In this document: positions 7,456 to 16,333 of the stretch, one piece after another
Layout: the number at the start of each line of letters is the position of its first letter
How positions within the stretch are numbered: the first letter of the stretch is position 1
Origin: Palsa-504 sp963705835
Lineage (GTDB): Bacteria > Actinomycetota > Actinomycetes > Streptosporangiales > Streptosporangiaceae
NCBI GenBank assembly: GCA_963705835.1
Contig: CAVPLC010000080.1
Span: forward strand, 98,474-162,473
DNA: 64,000 nt
Reading direction: 5' to 3'
Made by a program: the position numbers and the translations under genes
The notes under the pieces: model-generated
Database searches by the model: none
Seen by the model: the letters and a program-made list of their open reading frames with translations, nothing else
Told to the model about the DNA's origin: nothing

Positions 7456-10400
7456 GCGCGATCATCGAGGCCCAGAACGTGGTGAAGTCGTTCGGGCAGA
7501 CGCCGGCGCTGCGCGGCGCCTCGCTGGGAGTCCGGCAGGGCGAGATCGTCGCGGTGATGGGGCCGAGCGGATCGGGCAAGTCCACCTTGCTGCACTGCCT
7601 GGCGGGCATCCTGGTCCCCGAGGAGGGCGAGGTCTGTTTCGGCGGGCAGCGGCTGGACACCCTGAGCGACGACCGGCGCAGCGCGCTGCGCCGGGACCGG
7701 TTCGGGTTCGTGTTCCAGTCCGGTCAGCTGGTCCCCGAGCTGACCGCCGAAGAGAACGTCGCCCTGCCGCTGCTGCTGTCCGGAACCCGCCGCGGCCCGG
7801 CGATGACGGCGGCCAGGAACTGGTTCGTTACGCTCGGCCTGGACGGGCTCGAGCACCGCAGGTCCGGGGAGCTGTCCGGCGGGCAGGCCCAGCGCGTCGC
7901 GCTGGCCCGCGGCCTGGTCGCCGATCCTGAGGTACTGTTCGCCGACGAGCCGACCGGGTCGCTCGACTCGGTGTCCGGGGAACTGGTGATGGACCTGCTG
8001 ACCGGCGCCGCCCGTGAGCACGGCACCACCGTCATCCTGGTCACCCACGACGCCCGGGTCGCCGCCTACGCCGACCGGGAGGTCGTCGTCACGCGACGGC
8101 AGGGTCAGCACGCTCACCGGGGCCAAGCCGTGATCCCCCTCGCACTGCGGCTGGTGATCAGCGGCGGCCGCGAGGCCGTCATCCGGTTCCTCGTCCTGGC
8201 CGTCGCGGTCGGGCTTGGCGTCGGCCTGCTGCTGACCGCCGTGGCCGCGACCAACGCGGTCACCGCCTGGAACAACAGCCACGCATGGTACTGGACCGGT
8301 ACCGCGGCCGTGCCCGCGGGCCCGGCGGCGGGCATCGCCCCGCTGTGGTGGCAGCCGAGCGGTGACACCTTCGCCGGCCAGCAGATCGACCGCTTCGACG
8401 TGGCCGCCACCGGTGCCTCGTCACCAGTGCCGCCGGGCATCACCCATGACCCGGGCCCTGGCCAGTACTACGCCTCGCCCGCGCTCGCCGCGCTGCTGCG
8501 CAGCACCCCGGCGAGCCAGCTGGCCGACCGGTACCCCGGCCGCCTGGCCGGCACGATCGGCGACGCCGCGCTGTCGTCACCGGACTCGCTGGTCATCATC
8601 GTCGGGCACACCCCGGCGCAACTGGCGGGCACGCCCAACAGCGTGCAGGTGACGTCGATCGCCACGGCGGTGCCCGGCAGATTCGATGCCCGGGTGAACC
8701 CCAAGGGCCTGGACTACCAGCCGCCCAGCGCGGGAGTCGAGTCGATCAGCATCGACTTCATCCTGTCCGTCGTGGCGCTGGCCATGCTGGCCCCGGTGCT
8801 GATCTTCATCGCCACCGCGACCCGGCTGTCGGCCGCCCGCCGCGAGCAGCGGTTCGCGGCGATGCGGCTGGTCGGCGCGACCCGCAGGCAGGTCTCCCTG
8901 CTCGCCGCCACCGAATCGACGACGGCCGCGGTCCTCGGGGTGGCAGCCGGCTTCGGGATCTTCTTCCTGCTGCGTGCCCCGGTCGCGGGCATCCCGTTCC
9001 TCGGCGAGCCGTTCTTCCCCGCCGACATGTCCCTCAGCCCGCAAGACATCCTCGCGGTCGCGATCGGCGTGCCCGTGGCCGCAGCCGTGGCGGCCCGGCT
9101 GGCGCTGCACCGGGTGCACATCTCACCGCTCGGCGTCGCCCGCCGGACAACGCCGCCGCCGCCGCGGGCCTGGCGGGCGCTGCCGCTGCTGGCCGGCCTC
9201 GCCGAGCTCGGCTTCTTCGTCGTGCGCGGCACCCCGGCATCCCCGGGCGGGGAGGTCTGGGCGCTCCTGTCCGGCTTCCTGCTCATCATCGTCGGCCTGG
9301 TCATCGCGGGCCCGTGGCTCACCATGGCCGCGGCGCGGGTCATGGCCCGGCGGACCAGCCGCCCCGGCGCGCTGATCGCCGCCCGGCGCCTCGCCGACGA
9401 CCCGAGGGCCGCCTTCCGCGCCGTCAGCGGCCTGGTGCTGGCCCTGTTCGTCACCACCGTCGCCGTGGTGGGCATCACCACGCAGGACGCCAAGGACCTC
9501 ACGCGGTTTGCCACCCCCGCGGCCGCGGCCGTGGTGACGGACCAGCTGGCGGCGTCGGGCTTCTTCAGGTCCTCGCAAGAACCCGCCGAGTCAGGCGCGG
9601 GACCGGCCGCGCCCGCCGGGCCGCTCGCGGCACAGCTGCGCGCGATTCCCGGCGTCCAGGGGGTGGTCGTGGTCCGCGCGGACCCGAAGCTGACCATCCC
9701 TGGGACGTTCCACAACCTCGGCACCTACACGGGCGGCTCCAGCCCCTTGCCGGCGGGCGTGGTCTCGTGCGCGCAGCTCGCGACCGTTCCCGCCCTGGGC
9801 CGCTGCCCGGCCGGAGCGATGGCGGTGGCGTTCCCGGAAGACGGGTTCGGCGGTCCTCTGGACGGCACGACGTCGGCCGGGATCACCTGGCCGGCCGTGA
9901 ACGTCCCGGCCTCGCGGCTTGACAGCCTCGGAGTGGACGCCATCAACGTGGGGACGAACGGCTCCGTGCCGGCGATCGAACAGGCGAGGACGGTGCTTGA
10001 GGACGCGCACGCATATCCCGCCCCCAGCACGCCGTCCACCCTCGGCGACCTGATCAGGCAGGAAAATTCCGGCGAGGACGCCTACCGGCAGCTCGCGAAC
10101 ACGATGATCCTGGTCAGCCTGCCGATCGCCGGCTGCACGCTCGCCGCGGCCATCGCGGCCGGGCTCGCCGACCGCAAGCGGCCGTTCAGCCTGCTGCGGC
10201 TGACCGGCGCCCGGCTCGCCATGCTGCGCCGCGTCGTCGCGCTGGAAAGCGCCGTCCCGCTGCTCGCCGTCGCCGCCGTCGCGATCGGCACCGGGTTCGC
10301 CGCCTCCGCGGAGTACGCCTCCGTGGCGCAGCACTACCCGATGGTGGCGCCCGGCGCCGCGTACTACTTCATCACCGCGGGCGGGATCCTGGCGGCCCTC

Positions 10401-10469
10401 GGCATCATCGCGGTCACCTTCCCGCTGCTGGCGCGCATCACCGGACCCGAGGTCGCGAGAAACGAATGA
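7452..10469 (+). CDS. ABC transporter, ATPase and FtsX-type permease read as one ORF
   Basis: 1005 residues from GTG 7452. Residues 1-220 are a MacB/LolD-like ATPase: Walker A GPSGSGKS, signature LSGGQAQRVALARGL, Walker B VLFADEPTGSLDS and the H-loop THDAR. From about residue 227 a permease begins (IPLALRLVISGGREA). It has one helix, an extracellular loop, three FtsX-type helices (ILSVVALAMLAPVLIFIAT onward), a second repeat, and final helices near 880-1000. One base out of frame, the ATPase would end RDGRVSTLTGAKP with a TGA at 8131-8133 overlapping a GTG start at 8130. The family normally encodes two separate proteins, so the fusion may come from a one-base indel near 8091. Probably exports a lipophilic or peptide compound under PadR control. 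Confidence 0.85.
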   Translation: MSAIIEAQNVVKSFGQTPALRGASLGVRQGEIVAVMGPSGSGKSTLLHCLAGILVPEEGEVCFGGQRLDTLSDDRRSALRRDRFGFVFQSGQLVPELTAEENVALPLLLSGTRRGPAMTAARNWFVTLGLDGLEHRRSGELSGGQAQRVALARGLVADPEVLFADEPTGSLDSVSGELVMDLLTGAAREHGTTVILVTHDARVAAYADREVVVTRRQGQHAHRGQAVIPLALRLVISGGREAVIRFLVLAVAVGLGVGLLLTAVAATNAVTAWNNSHAWYWTGTAAVPAGPAAGIAPLWWQPSGDTFAGQQIDRFDVAATGASSPVPPGITHDPGPGQYYASPALAALLRSTPASQLADRYPGRLAGTIGDAALSSPDSLVIIVGHTPAQLAGTPNSVQVTSIATAVPGRFDARVNPKGLDYQPPSAGVESISIDFILSVVALAMLAPVLIFIATATRLSAARREQRFAAMRLVGATRRQVSLLAATESTTAAVLGVAAGFGIFFLLRAPVAGIPFLGEPFFPADMSLSPQDILAVAIGVPVAAAVAARLALHRVHISPLGVARRTTPPPPRAWRALPLLAGLAELGFFVVRGTPASPGGEVWALLSGFLLIIVGLVIAGPWLTMAAARVMARRTSRPGALIAARRLADDPRAAFRAVSGLVLALFVTTVAVVGITTQDAKDLTRFATPAAAAVVTDQLAASGFFRSSQEPAESGAGPAAPAGPLAAQLRAIPGVQGVVVVRADPKLTIPGTFHNLGTYTGGSSPLPAGVVSCAQLATVPALGRCPAGAMAVAFPEDGFGGPLDGTTSAGITWPAVNVPASRLDSLGVDAINVGTNGSVPAIEQARTVLEDAHAYPAPSTPSTLGDLIRQENSGEDAYRQLANTMILVSLPIAGCTLAAAIAAGLADRKRPFSLLRLTGARLAMLRRVVALESAVPLLAVAAVAIGTGFAASAEYASVAQHYPMVAPGAAYYFITAGGILAALGIIAVTFPLLARITGPEVARNE

Positions 10470-10553
10470 GCGGCGCGGCGCCTCGGCGGTGCGGCAGGAG
10501 CGTCTCCCGTGCCCGCCAAGCGCCTAGCAGACGACCACGGGGGCGAATCGGCG

Positions 10554-10817
10554 CTAGGTGAGCAGGCCGGGGGGCGCGGAGTCCAGGGTGGCCTGGATCG
10601 CCTTGACCAGCGCACGGGCCGATTCGGCGGTGAGTTCCACCGCGACGCGCGCCGACGGCCCGGCGCCCGGGTCGAGGAAGTCGATGTTGAGGGTGTGCTC
10701 GGCCTGCGCGTGTACCGGGTGATCGAAGTACACGCTCGCGTCGGTAACGGTGAACCAGCCGGTAGACCCCTTCCCGCTGCCACTGATCGAGATCTTCTCC
10801 GTCAGGTACGTGCACAT
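10554..10817 (-). CDS. DUF6295 family small protein
   Basis: 87 residues from ATG 10817, with AGGAG nine bases upstream. It begins MCTYLTEKISISGSGKGSTG and contains WFTVTDASVYFDHP, HTLNIDFLDP and a C-terminal helix ESARALVKAIQATL. I recall this pattern from short actinobacterial proteins grouped as DUF6295. No signal peptide is seen, and the predicted fold is mostly beta with a final helix. Biochemical role unknown. It is convergent with the ABC transporter and divergent from the aldo/keto reductase. Confidence 0.7.
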   Translation of the reverse strand: MCTYLTEKISISGSGKGSTGWFTVTDASVYFDHPVHAQAEHTLNIDFLDPGAGPSARVAVELTAESARALVKAIQATLDSAPPGLLT

Positions 10818-10901
10818 CACGACTCCTCTCACCGCCGACGATAACAGGAGCGGGCAGGCCACCTCTCGGGGCCGGCCGGCGCCAGTGAAAGACTTTCCCG
10901 C

Positions 10902-11927
10902 ATGACCTACATTGCCGCCGACGATCGTTACAGCAAGCTCCCCTACCGTCGCTGCGGGCGGAGCGGGGTGCTGCTGCCCGAGGTCTCGCTCGGGTTGTGG
11001 CAGAACTTCGGTGACGGCAAGCCGGCCGAGGTCCAGCGGGCGATCCTGCGCCGGGCGTTCGACCTGGGTGTGACGCACTTCGACCTGGCCAACAACTACG
11101 GGCCGCCGTACGGCAGCGCGGAGATCAACTTCGGCCGGATCATGCGCGAGGACCTGCGGCCCTACCGCGACGAGCTGATCATCTCGACCAAGGCCGGCTA
11201 CGACATGTGGCCCGGGCCCTACGGCGACCACGGCTCCCGAAAGTACCTGCTGGCCAGCCTGGATCAGTCGCTCAAGCGGATGGGCCTGGAGTACGTCGAC
11301 ATCTTCTACTCGCACCGGTTCGACCCCGACACCCCGCTCGAGGAGACGATGGGCGCGCTGGACACCGCGGTCCGGTCGGGCAAGGCGCTCTACGCGGGCA
11401 TTTCTTCTTATTCTGCCGAACGGACCACGGAGGCCGTGTCCCTGCTCCGCAGCATGGGCACGCGGTTGCTGATCCATCAGCCGTCCTATTCCATGCTGAA
11501 CCGCTGGATCGAGGGCGGCCTGCTGGACGTGCTCGAGCGCGAGGGCGTCGGCTGCATCGCGTTCTCGCCGCTGGCCCAGGGGGTGCTCACCGGCAAGTAC
11601 CTGAACGGCGTGCCGGCCGGGTCGCGGGCCAGCCTGAACGAGTCGCTGTCCGCGGACCAGATCACGCCGGCCACGCTCGCGCACGTCCGGGCGCTGAACG
11701 AGATCGCGAGGTCCCGGGGACAGTCGCTGGCTCAGCTGGCGCTGTCCTGGGCGCTGCGCGATCCGCGGGTGACGTCGGTGCTGATCGGCGCGAGCAGCGT
11801 GGCGCAGCTCGAGGAGAACCTGGGCGCGGCAGGCCACACCGACTTCACCCAGGAGGAGCTGGCCGCCATCGACCGCGACGCCGTGGATGCCGGCATCAAC
11901 ATCTGGGCCGCCTCCAGCGCCCACTAG
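10902..11927 (+). CDS. aldo/keto reductase, L-glyceraldehyde 3-phosphate reductase-like
   Basis: 341 residues covering a full AKR barrel of the YghZ/Gpr group: start YRRCGRSGVLLPEVSLGLWQNFG, catalytic Asp and Tyr in THFDLANNYGPPYGSAE, catalytic Lys in ISTKAGYDMWPGPYGD, His in YVDIFYSHRFDPDTPLEE, and the NADPH loop VLIGASSVAQLEENL near the C-terminus. The enzyme reduces small aldehydes such as glyceraldehyde 3-phosphate or methylglyoxal with NADPH in the cytoplasm. It appears monocistronic. Confidence 0.92.
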   Translation: MTYIAADDRYSKLPYRRCGRSGVLLPEVSLGLWQNFGDGKPAEVQRAILRRAFDLGVTHFDLANNYGPPYGSAEINFGRIMREDLRPYRDELIISTKAGYDMWPGPYGDHGSRKYLLASLDQSLKRMGLEYVDIFYSHRFDPDTPLEETMGALDTAVRSGKALYAGISSYSAERTTEAVSLLRSMGTRLLIHQPSYSMLNRWIEGGLLDVLEREGVGCIAFSPLAQGVLTGKYLNGVPAGSRASLNESLSADQITPATLAHVRALNEIARSRGQSLAQLALSWALRDPRVTSVLIGASSVAQLEENLGAAGHTDFTQEELAAIDRDAVDAGINIWAASSAH

Positions 11928-11950
11928 GCGCCCGGCCCGGCCGGACCCAC

Positions 11951-13605
11951 TTACCCGGGCCTGGCGGGTGGTCCGTGGCTGCGGAAGACTTTGGTGCCGT
12001 CGGGGCTGCGGGCGGTGGTGGTGCCGTCCGGGTGCAGGGTGACGGTCCAGCCCCACTGGTGAATCACAACGTGGTGATGGAACCAGCAGAATAGCGCACA
12101 ATCCCACACTGAGGTGGGGCCGCCGTCGGCCTGGTGGGTCAGGTGGTGCACCTCACACGCCGCCGCGGGCTGGTCGCAGCCGCCGGCCCAGCGGCAGTGC
12201 TGGTCGCGCAGGATGACCGCGCGGCGGATCGCGGCCGGGATGTCCGCGCTGCGGCCGACATCCAGCGGCAGCGAGGGCCCGGCCAGCCGGGCGCCCAGCT
12301 GCCCGGTGCGCAGGAAGGAGGCCAGGCCGCCGGGGCCGGAGACCAGGTCGACGGCCCGGCCGATGATGGCGTGCTGGAGCATCTCCCGGGCCTGCCCGCC
12401 GGGTTCCGGGCCGGGCGGGCCGGGGTCATCGGCGGCGGCCGCGGCCTGCCCGGGCTCGGGCGCGGGGCCGGGCGGACGGCTCTGACCGGCAGCGGGGACC
12501 GGATCGGTCCCGTGCCCGGAGCGGGCGGAGCTGGCCGGGCTGGGGCTGGCCGGGCTGGTGGTCCAGCCGGTCCAGCAGCACGCACAGCTTCACCAGCTCG
12601 TCCAGGACGGTGACGTCGACCTCGCCGGTGACCACGGGGATCACCGCGGCGTCGCAGGTCATGCCCCGGGCCGCCGGGCCGTCCAGCCACGCGCCGCCGT
12701 CGCTGCCGCTCACCGACGCGGCGGCCCGGTGCGCGGCCCACTTCGCGCGGACCGCGGTGATCCACTGGCCCTGCAGGACCGACCCGCCGTCCATCGCGCG
12801 CAGCTCGGGCAGGGAGACGTGCACCATCGCCTTGACGGGCTGCCCGGCCCGGTCCGGGCAGCAGCCCGGCGGCGACCAGGCGGGTCATGGCTTCTTCGAG
12901 CGCGTCGTGGTAGCGCTGCTCGCGGGTCCGGGTGTCCTCGGCTCCTCTGGGGGCGGACAGCGACTCCAGCACGGCGGTGACCACGGCGGCGCATTCGGGG
13001 GTGAGGTCCCCGTCGATGAGGCCGGCGCCGTCATAGGTCGTCTCCACCCGGACCCGGCGGTCCTCAAAGGTGCGCTCCGGCTGGTCCTCATCGTGCAGGG
13101 ACCGGGCGTAGATCTCCGCGGCCAGCTCGGCCAGGTCCTGCTGCCGGGCCCCGGCCCGCGCGGCCGCGACCAGGATCTGGTCGGCGGCGTCCCGGCACGA
13201 GGCCGGGATCTTGTCGGTCCACCGGCAGATGGTCGCGGCCATCGAGTCGGTCAGCACGTCGCCCTCGGCCAGCGCGGCGATGACCCGGGGGTGGCCGTCC
13301 ACCCGGCGGGACCAGGCCAGGTGGGCGCGGGCGGCGGCCCTGGTGATGCGGGTCTGGTGGATCAGCCAGGACGTCGGGGAGTAGTCGGCGTCGGCGGTGT
13401 AGCCGCGGCCGGCGGTGAACGCGGCCAGGACCCGGGCCCGGGTCGCGGTGCTGACCGCGTCGTGCTGCTCCTGGGCCCGCAGGTACTCGGCCTGGGCCTG
13501 GGCGGTCATCGCGGCGGGGTCGGCGGCGGCCAGGTAGTCCTGCGCGGCGCGCGCCATGGCCATCGCCTCGCTCATGCTGGCGAAAGCGGGGGCGGGGGCG
13601 CTCAC
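11951..13605 (-). pseudogene. DUF222/HNH endonuclease-type protein, two frameshifts
   Basis: Three successive frames spell one 13E12-repeat type protein. The DUF222 N-terminus runs from GTG 13605, behind GGAGG (MARAAQDYLAAADPAAM, TRARVLAAFTAGRGYTADADYSPTSWL). A middle part from about 12840 reads VHVSLPELRAMDGGSVLQGQW and VTVLDELVKLCVLLDRL. The C-terminal HNH domain (12400-11951) reads IRRAVILRDQHCRWAGGCDQP, CEVHHLTHQADGGPTSVWDCALFCWFHHHVVI. The HNH cysteines and histidines are intact. Breaks lie near 12840 and 12450 in GC-rich low-complexity sequence. Members are multi-copy in actinobacteria, sometimes with mobile DNA, and their in vivo role is unclear. Sequencing error or pseudogene cannot be told apart. 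Confidence 0.75.
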
Positions 13606-13928
13606 CGGGGGTCACCTCCGTTGCAGGCGCGCGGAATCGGCCGGGGGGCAGCTCTGCTGGGGGCGCGGGGAACGGGCCTGGACGAGGGTCAGGCGGGCCC
13701 GTTCGGAAGAATTAGATCTTATGATCTCTTGTTCGAGTTTAACCCAACCCGCTGACATTTTCAGGGAACGACACGCCGGGCGCGGATGATGAAGAGCTAC
13801 AGCCAGAGGACGAGCAGGATCCCGACGAGCACAGCCGCTTCGGTGAGGATCCACCCCGACTGTGGCACGCCATGCTCGCGCGGACCTTGGCCTCAGGCAC
13901 TAGCACTTGCCCTGGGACAGCGCGGACC
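13606..13928. other. intergenic region with one motif copy and a tiny hydrophobic frame
   Basis: CCGTTCGG followed by AAGAATTAGATC (13699-13720) is one copy of the dispersed motif. On the reverse strand at about 13806-13868 a short frame encodes a 20-residue membrane-like peptide (ILTEAAVLVGILLVLWL) from a GTG without a good ribosome site. Too weak to call a gene. Confidence 0.35.
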
Positions 13929-14669
13929 CTAGGACAGGTAGCGGCCGAACCAGGTGAAGATGCGCTGCCAGCCGTCCACGGCGGCTTCGGGGCGGTAGGC
14001 GGTGCGGTTGACCGAGAAGAAGGCGTGGCCGGCGCCTTCGTAGGACTTGAACTCGTAGGTCTTGCCCTGGGCCTTGAGCTCCTGCTCGAGCTCGGCGACC
14101 TGCTCGGGCGAGGGGTACTTGTCGTCCGCGCCGAACAGGCCGAGCAGCGGGCAGGACAGGTCCTTGATGAGGTGCTTGATCGGGCCGACCTTCAGCGGCA
14201 TGCCCTCGGGCGGGGTGCCGACCACGAACGCGCCGTAGCAGTCGACGGCCGCGTCGAGCGGCATGCTGCACGCGGCGAGGACGGACTGCCGGCCGCCGGA
14301 GCAGTACCCGATCACGCCGACCTTGCCGTTGGCGGAGCTGAGCCCGCGCAGGTGGGCCGCGGCGCCGGCCACGTCGCCGATCAGGCGGGCGTCGGGCACG
14401 CCGCCCTTGGCGCGGGCCGTGGCCGCGGCGTCGTCCGGGCTGGCGCCGGGCGCGTCGCGGTGGTAGAGGTTCGGCATCAGCGCGTTGTAGCCGTGCACGG
14501 CGAAGGTGCGGGCGATCTCCATGGTCGGCTCGTCGTAGCCGGGCATGTGGTGGATCACCACCACGCCGCCGAGCGGTCCCTGGCGCATCGGCCGGGCCAG
14601 GTAAGCCTCGATCTCCTCGCCCCCGTCACCGCGGATGGTGACGGTCTCGGCCAGCATCGCGTCGTACAT
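13929..14669 (-). CDS. dienelactone hydrolase family protein
   Basis: 246 residues. Alpha/beta hydrolase of the DLH type with the cysteine nucleophile in GVIGYCSGGRQS (about 122), Asp in LGLFGADDKYPSPEQV (about 179) and His in YEGAGHAFFSVNR (about 212). The N-terminal VVVIHHMPGYDEPTMEIA holds the oxyanion region. Carboxymethylenebutenolidases open dienelactones in chlorocatechol breakdown, but most genomic homologues have unassigned substrates. No aromatic-degradation genes are nearby, so the substrate is open. A 15-bp palindrome lies just upstream (14697-14711). Confidence 0.85.
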   Translation of the reverse strand: MYDAMLAETVTIRGDGGEEIEAYLARPMRQGPLGGVVVIHHMPGYDEPTMEIARTFAVHGYNALMPNLYHRDAPGASPDDAAATARAKGGVPDARLIGDVAGAAAHLRGLSSANGKVGVIGYCSGGRQSVLAACSMPLDAAVDCYGAFVVGTPPEGMPLKVGPIKHLIKDLSCPLLGLFGADDKYPSPEQVAELEQELKAQGKTYEFKSYEGAGHAFFSVNRTAYRPEAAVDGWQRIFTWFGRYLS

Positions 14670-14696
14670 CAGGCTCCTCGCGTCAAACGTCGTGTC

Positions 14697-14711
14697 CTTA
14701 GCGGCGCTAAG
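14697..14711. promoter_or_regulatory. 15-bp perfect palindrome upstream of dienelactone hydrolase
   Basis: CTTAGCGGCGCTAAG is perfectly symmetrical around a central G. It lies 28 bases upstream of the hydrolase ATG and 14 bases past the stop of the response regulator gene. It could be an operator or part of a terminator; no T-run follows. Confidence 0.4.
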
Positions 14712-14724
14712 ATCCTACGCTCGG

Positions 14725-15168
14725 TCAGGTGGGCAGGCAGACCAGGGTGAGGAAGAAGTTGTCGATCTGCCGGATGGCCTCGATGAAGTGCTCGAAGTCG
14801 ACCGGCTTGCTGACGAACGCGTTGGCGTGCAGGGAGTAGCTGCGGACGATGTCCTCCTCGGCCCGCGAGGTGGTCAGCATGACCACCGGGATGACGAGCA
14901 GGTCCGGGTCCTGCTTCAGCTCGGCGAGCACCTCCAGGCCGCTGCGCCGGGGCAGGTTGACGTCGAGCAGGATCAGCCCGGGGCGCGGGGCGTCGGCGAA
15001 CGGGCCGGTACGGCGCAGGAACTGCAGGGCCTGCTCGCCGTCGGAGACCACGTGCAGCCGGTTCTGGATCTTGTAGTACTCGAAGGCCTCCCTGGTCATG
15101 AGGACGTCCCCGTCGTCGTCCTCGACCATCAGCACGTCGATCACGTTGGGATTAACGTATTCAGCCAT
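14725..15168 (-). CDS. single-domain response regulator (Rcp1/CheY-like)
   Basis: 147 residues, receiver domain only. Acidic pocket EDDDGD at 16-21, phospho-acceptor Asp69 in LILLDVNLPRRSG, Thr99/100 in VVMLTTSR and Lys121 in FVSKPVDF. The insertion and the wording VEDDDGDVLMTREAFEYYK are typical of Rcp1-type regulators that pair with phytochrome-like kinases. The first bases overlap the end of the kinase gene by 8 nt, so it is the kinase's likely partner. No output domain, so it probably passes phosphate on or acts by protein binding. Confidence 0.9.
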   Translation of the reverse strand: MAEYVNPNVIDVLMVEDDDGDVLMTREAFEYYKIQNRLHVVSDGEQALQFLRRTGPFADAPRPGLILLDVNLPRRSGLEVLAELKQDPDLLVIPVVMLTTSRAEEDIVRSYSLHANAFVSKPVDFEHFIEAIRQIDNFFLTLVCLPT

Positions 15169-16333
15169 CGGCGTCCTCGTCCTCGGGATTGTCGGTGTCG
15201 GGGTCGGTGTCCGGGGTCAGGGTCTCCTGCGGCATCGGCAGCGTGAACAGGAACCGGGCGCCGTCGGTGTAGGTCGTGTCCAGCCAGATCCGGCCGCCGA
15301 AATACTCGATGATCTTCCTGGTCATGGACAGCCCGATGCCGGTGCCCGGGAAGGCGGTCCGCTCCTGCAGGCGCTGGAAGATGACGAAGATGCGCTCGGC
15401 GTACTCCGGGTCGATCCCCAGGCCGTGGTCGGAGAACGAGAACAGCCAGAACGGCTCGTCGCGGCGGACCGTGATCACGATGCGCGGGGGCTTTTCGCCG
15501 CTGAACTTCAGCGAGTTGCTGAGCAGGTTCTGGAACACGGCGATGAGCAGCGGCAGTTCGCCCAGCACCAGCGGCAGGTGGCCGGTCTCCACGGTGGCGC
15601 CGGTCTCCTCGATCAGGTCCGCCAGGTTGGCCCGGGCCTGGGCGAGCGCGCCGTCGCTGGACACCAGGACCGGCTCACGCGCCGACCGGCCGACCCTGCT
15701 GTAGGAGAGCAGGTCGTTGATCAGGGCCTGCATCCGCTTGGCGCCGTCCACCGCGAACTCGATGTACTGGTCGGCCCGGGCGTCCAACTGGCCGGCGTAG
15801 CGGCGCTGCAGCAGCTGGGAGAAGCTCGCCACCTTCCGCAGCGGCTCCTGCAGGTCGTGCGAGGCGATGTAGGCGAACTGCTCGAGCTCGGAGTTGGACC
15901 GCTGGAGTTCGGTGGCGTGCTCCTGCAGGACCGTGTTCATGCTCTGGGTCGCGGATAGCTCCTGCAGGATCCGCTCCCGCATGGTGTTCACGTCGGCGGC
16001 CAGGTTGGCCACTTCCCGCGAACCGCGCACGGCGACTTCGTGCTCGAAGTCGCCGTCGGCCACCCGGCGGACCTGGCCGGCCAGATTGTGCAGCGGCCCG
16101 AGCGCGGTGGCCTGCAGGCCCAGGCCGAGGATCACGACCGTGAGCAGCAGGCCGATCGCGAGCGCGATGAAGGCAGTGTCCAGCGCGGTTCTGGTGTCAT
16201 GGGCGCTGACCAGGGCAATCTCGCCGATCACGACGACTGCGACCGAGAACAGCAGCAGGGCCAGGACCGCGACGCCCACGATCCGGCTGAGCGGCCAGCG
16301 GCGGGCCGCGCGGGCCCGGCGTGCCTCGCTCAT
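15161..16333 (-). CDS. membrane sensor histidine kinase with HAMP domain
   Basis: 390 residues. Two membrane helices (about 15-41 and 52-76) enclose a very short outer loop. A HAMP linker follows (LHNLAGQVRRVADGDFEHEV), then a coiled coil and a HisKA domain with the phospho-His in FAYIASHDLQEPLRKV. The HATPase domain has the N box QNLLSNSLKFSG, DHGLGIDPEYAERIF and GTGIGLSMTRKIIEYFGG. The tail is acidic, with repeated Asp/Pro/Thr. The kinase group is that of bacteriophytochrome-like enzymes. ATG overlaps the stop of the phosphatase upstream (ATGA), and the 3' end overlaps the response regulator, giving a three-gene operon. The small outer loop suggests sensing in the membrane or from the cytoplasm. 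Confidence 0.92.
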   Translation of the reverse strand: MSEARRARAARRWPLSRIVGVAVLALLLFSVAVVVIGEIALVSAHDTRTALDTAFIALAIGLLLTVVILGLGLQATALGPLHNLAGQVRRVADGDFEHEVAVRGSREVANLAADVNTMRERILQELSATQSMNTVLQEHATELQRSNSELEQFAYIASHDLQEPLRKVASFSQLLQRRYAGQLDARADQYIEFAVDGAKRMQALINDLLSYSRVGRSAREPVLVSSDGALAQARANLADLIEETGATVETGHLPLVLGELPLLIAVFQNLLSNSLKFSGEKPPRIVITVRRDEPFWLFSFSDHGLGIDPEYAERIFVIFQRLQERTAFPGTGIGLSMTRKIIEYFGGRIWLDTTYTDGARFLFTLPMPQETLTPDTDPDTDNPEDEDADG

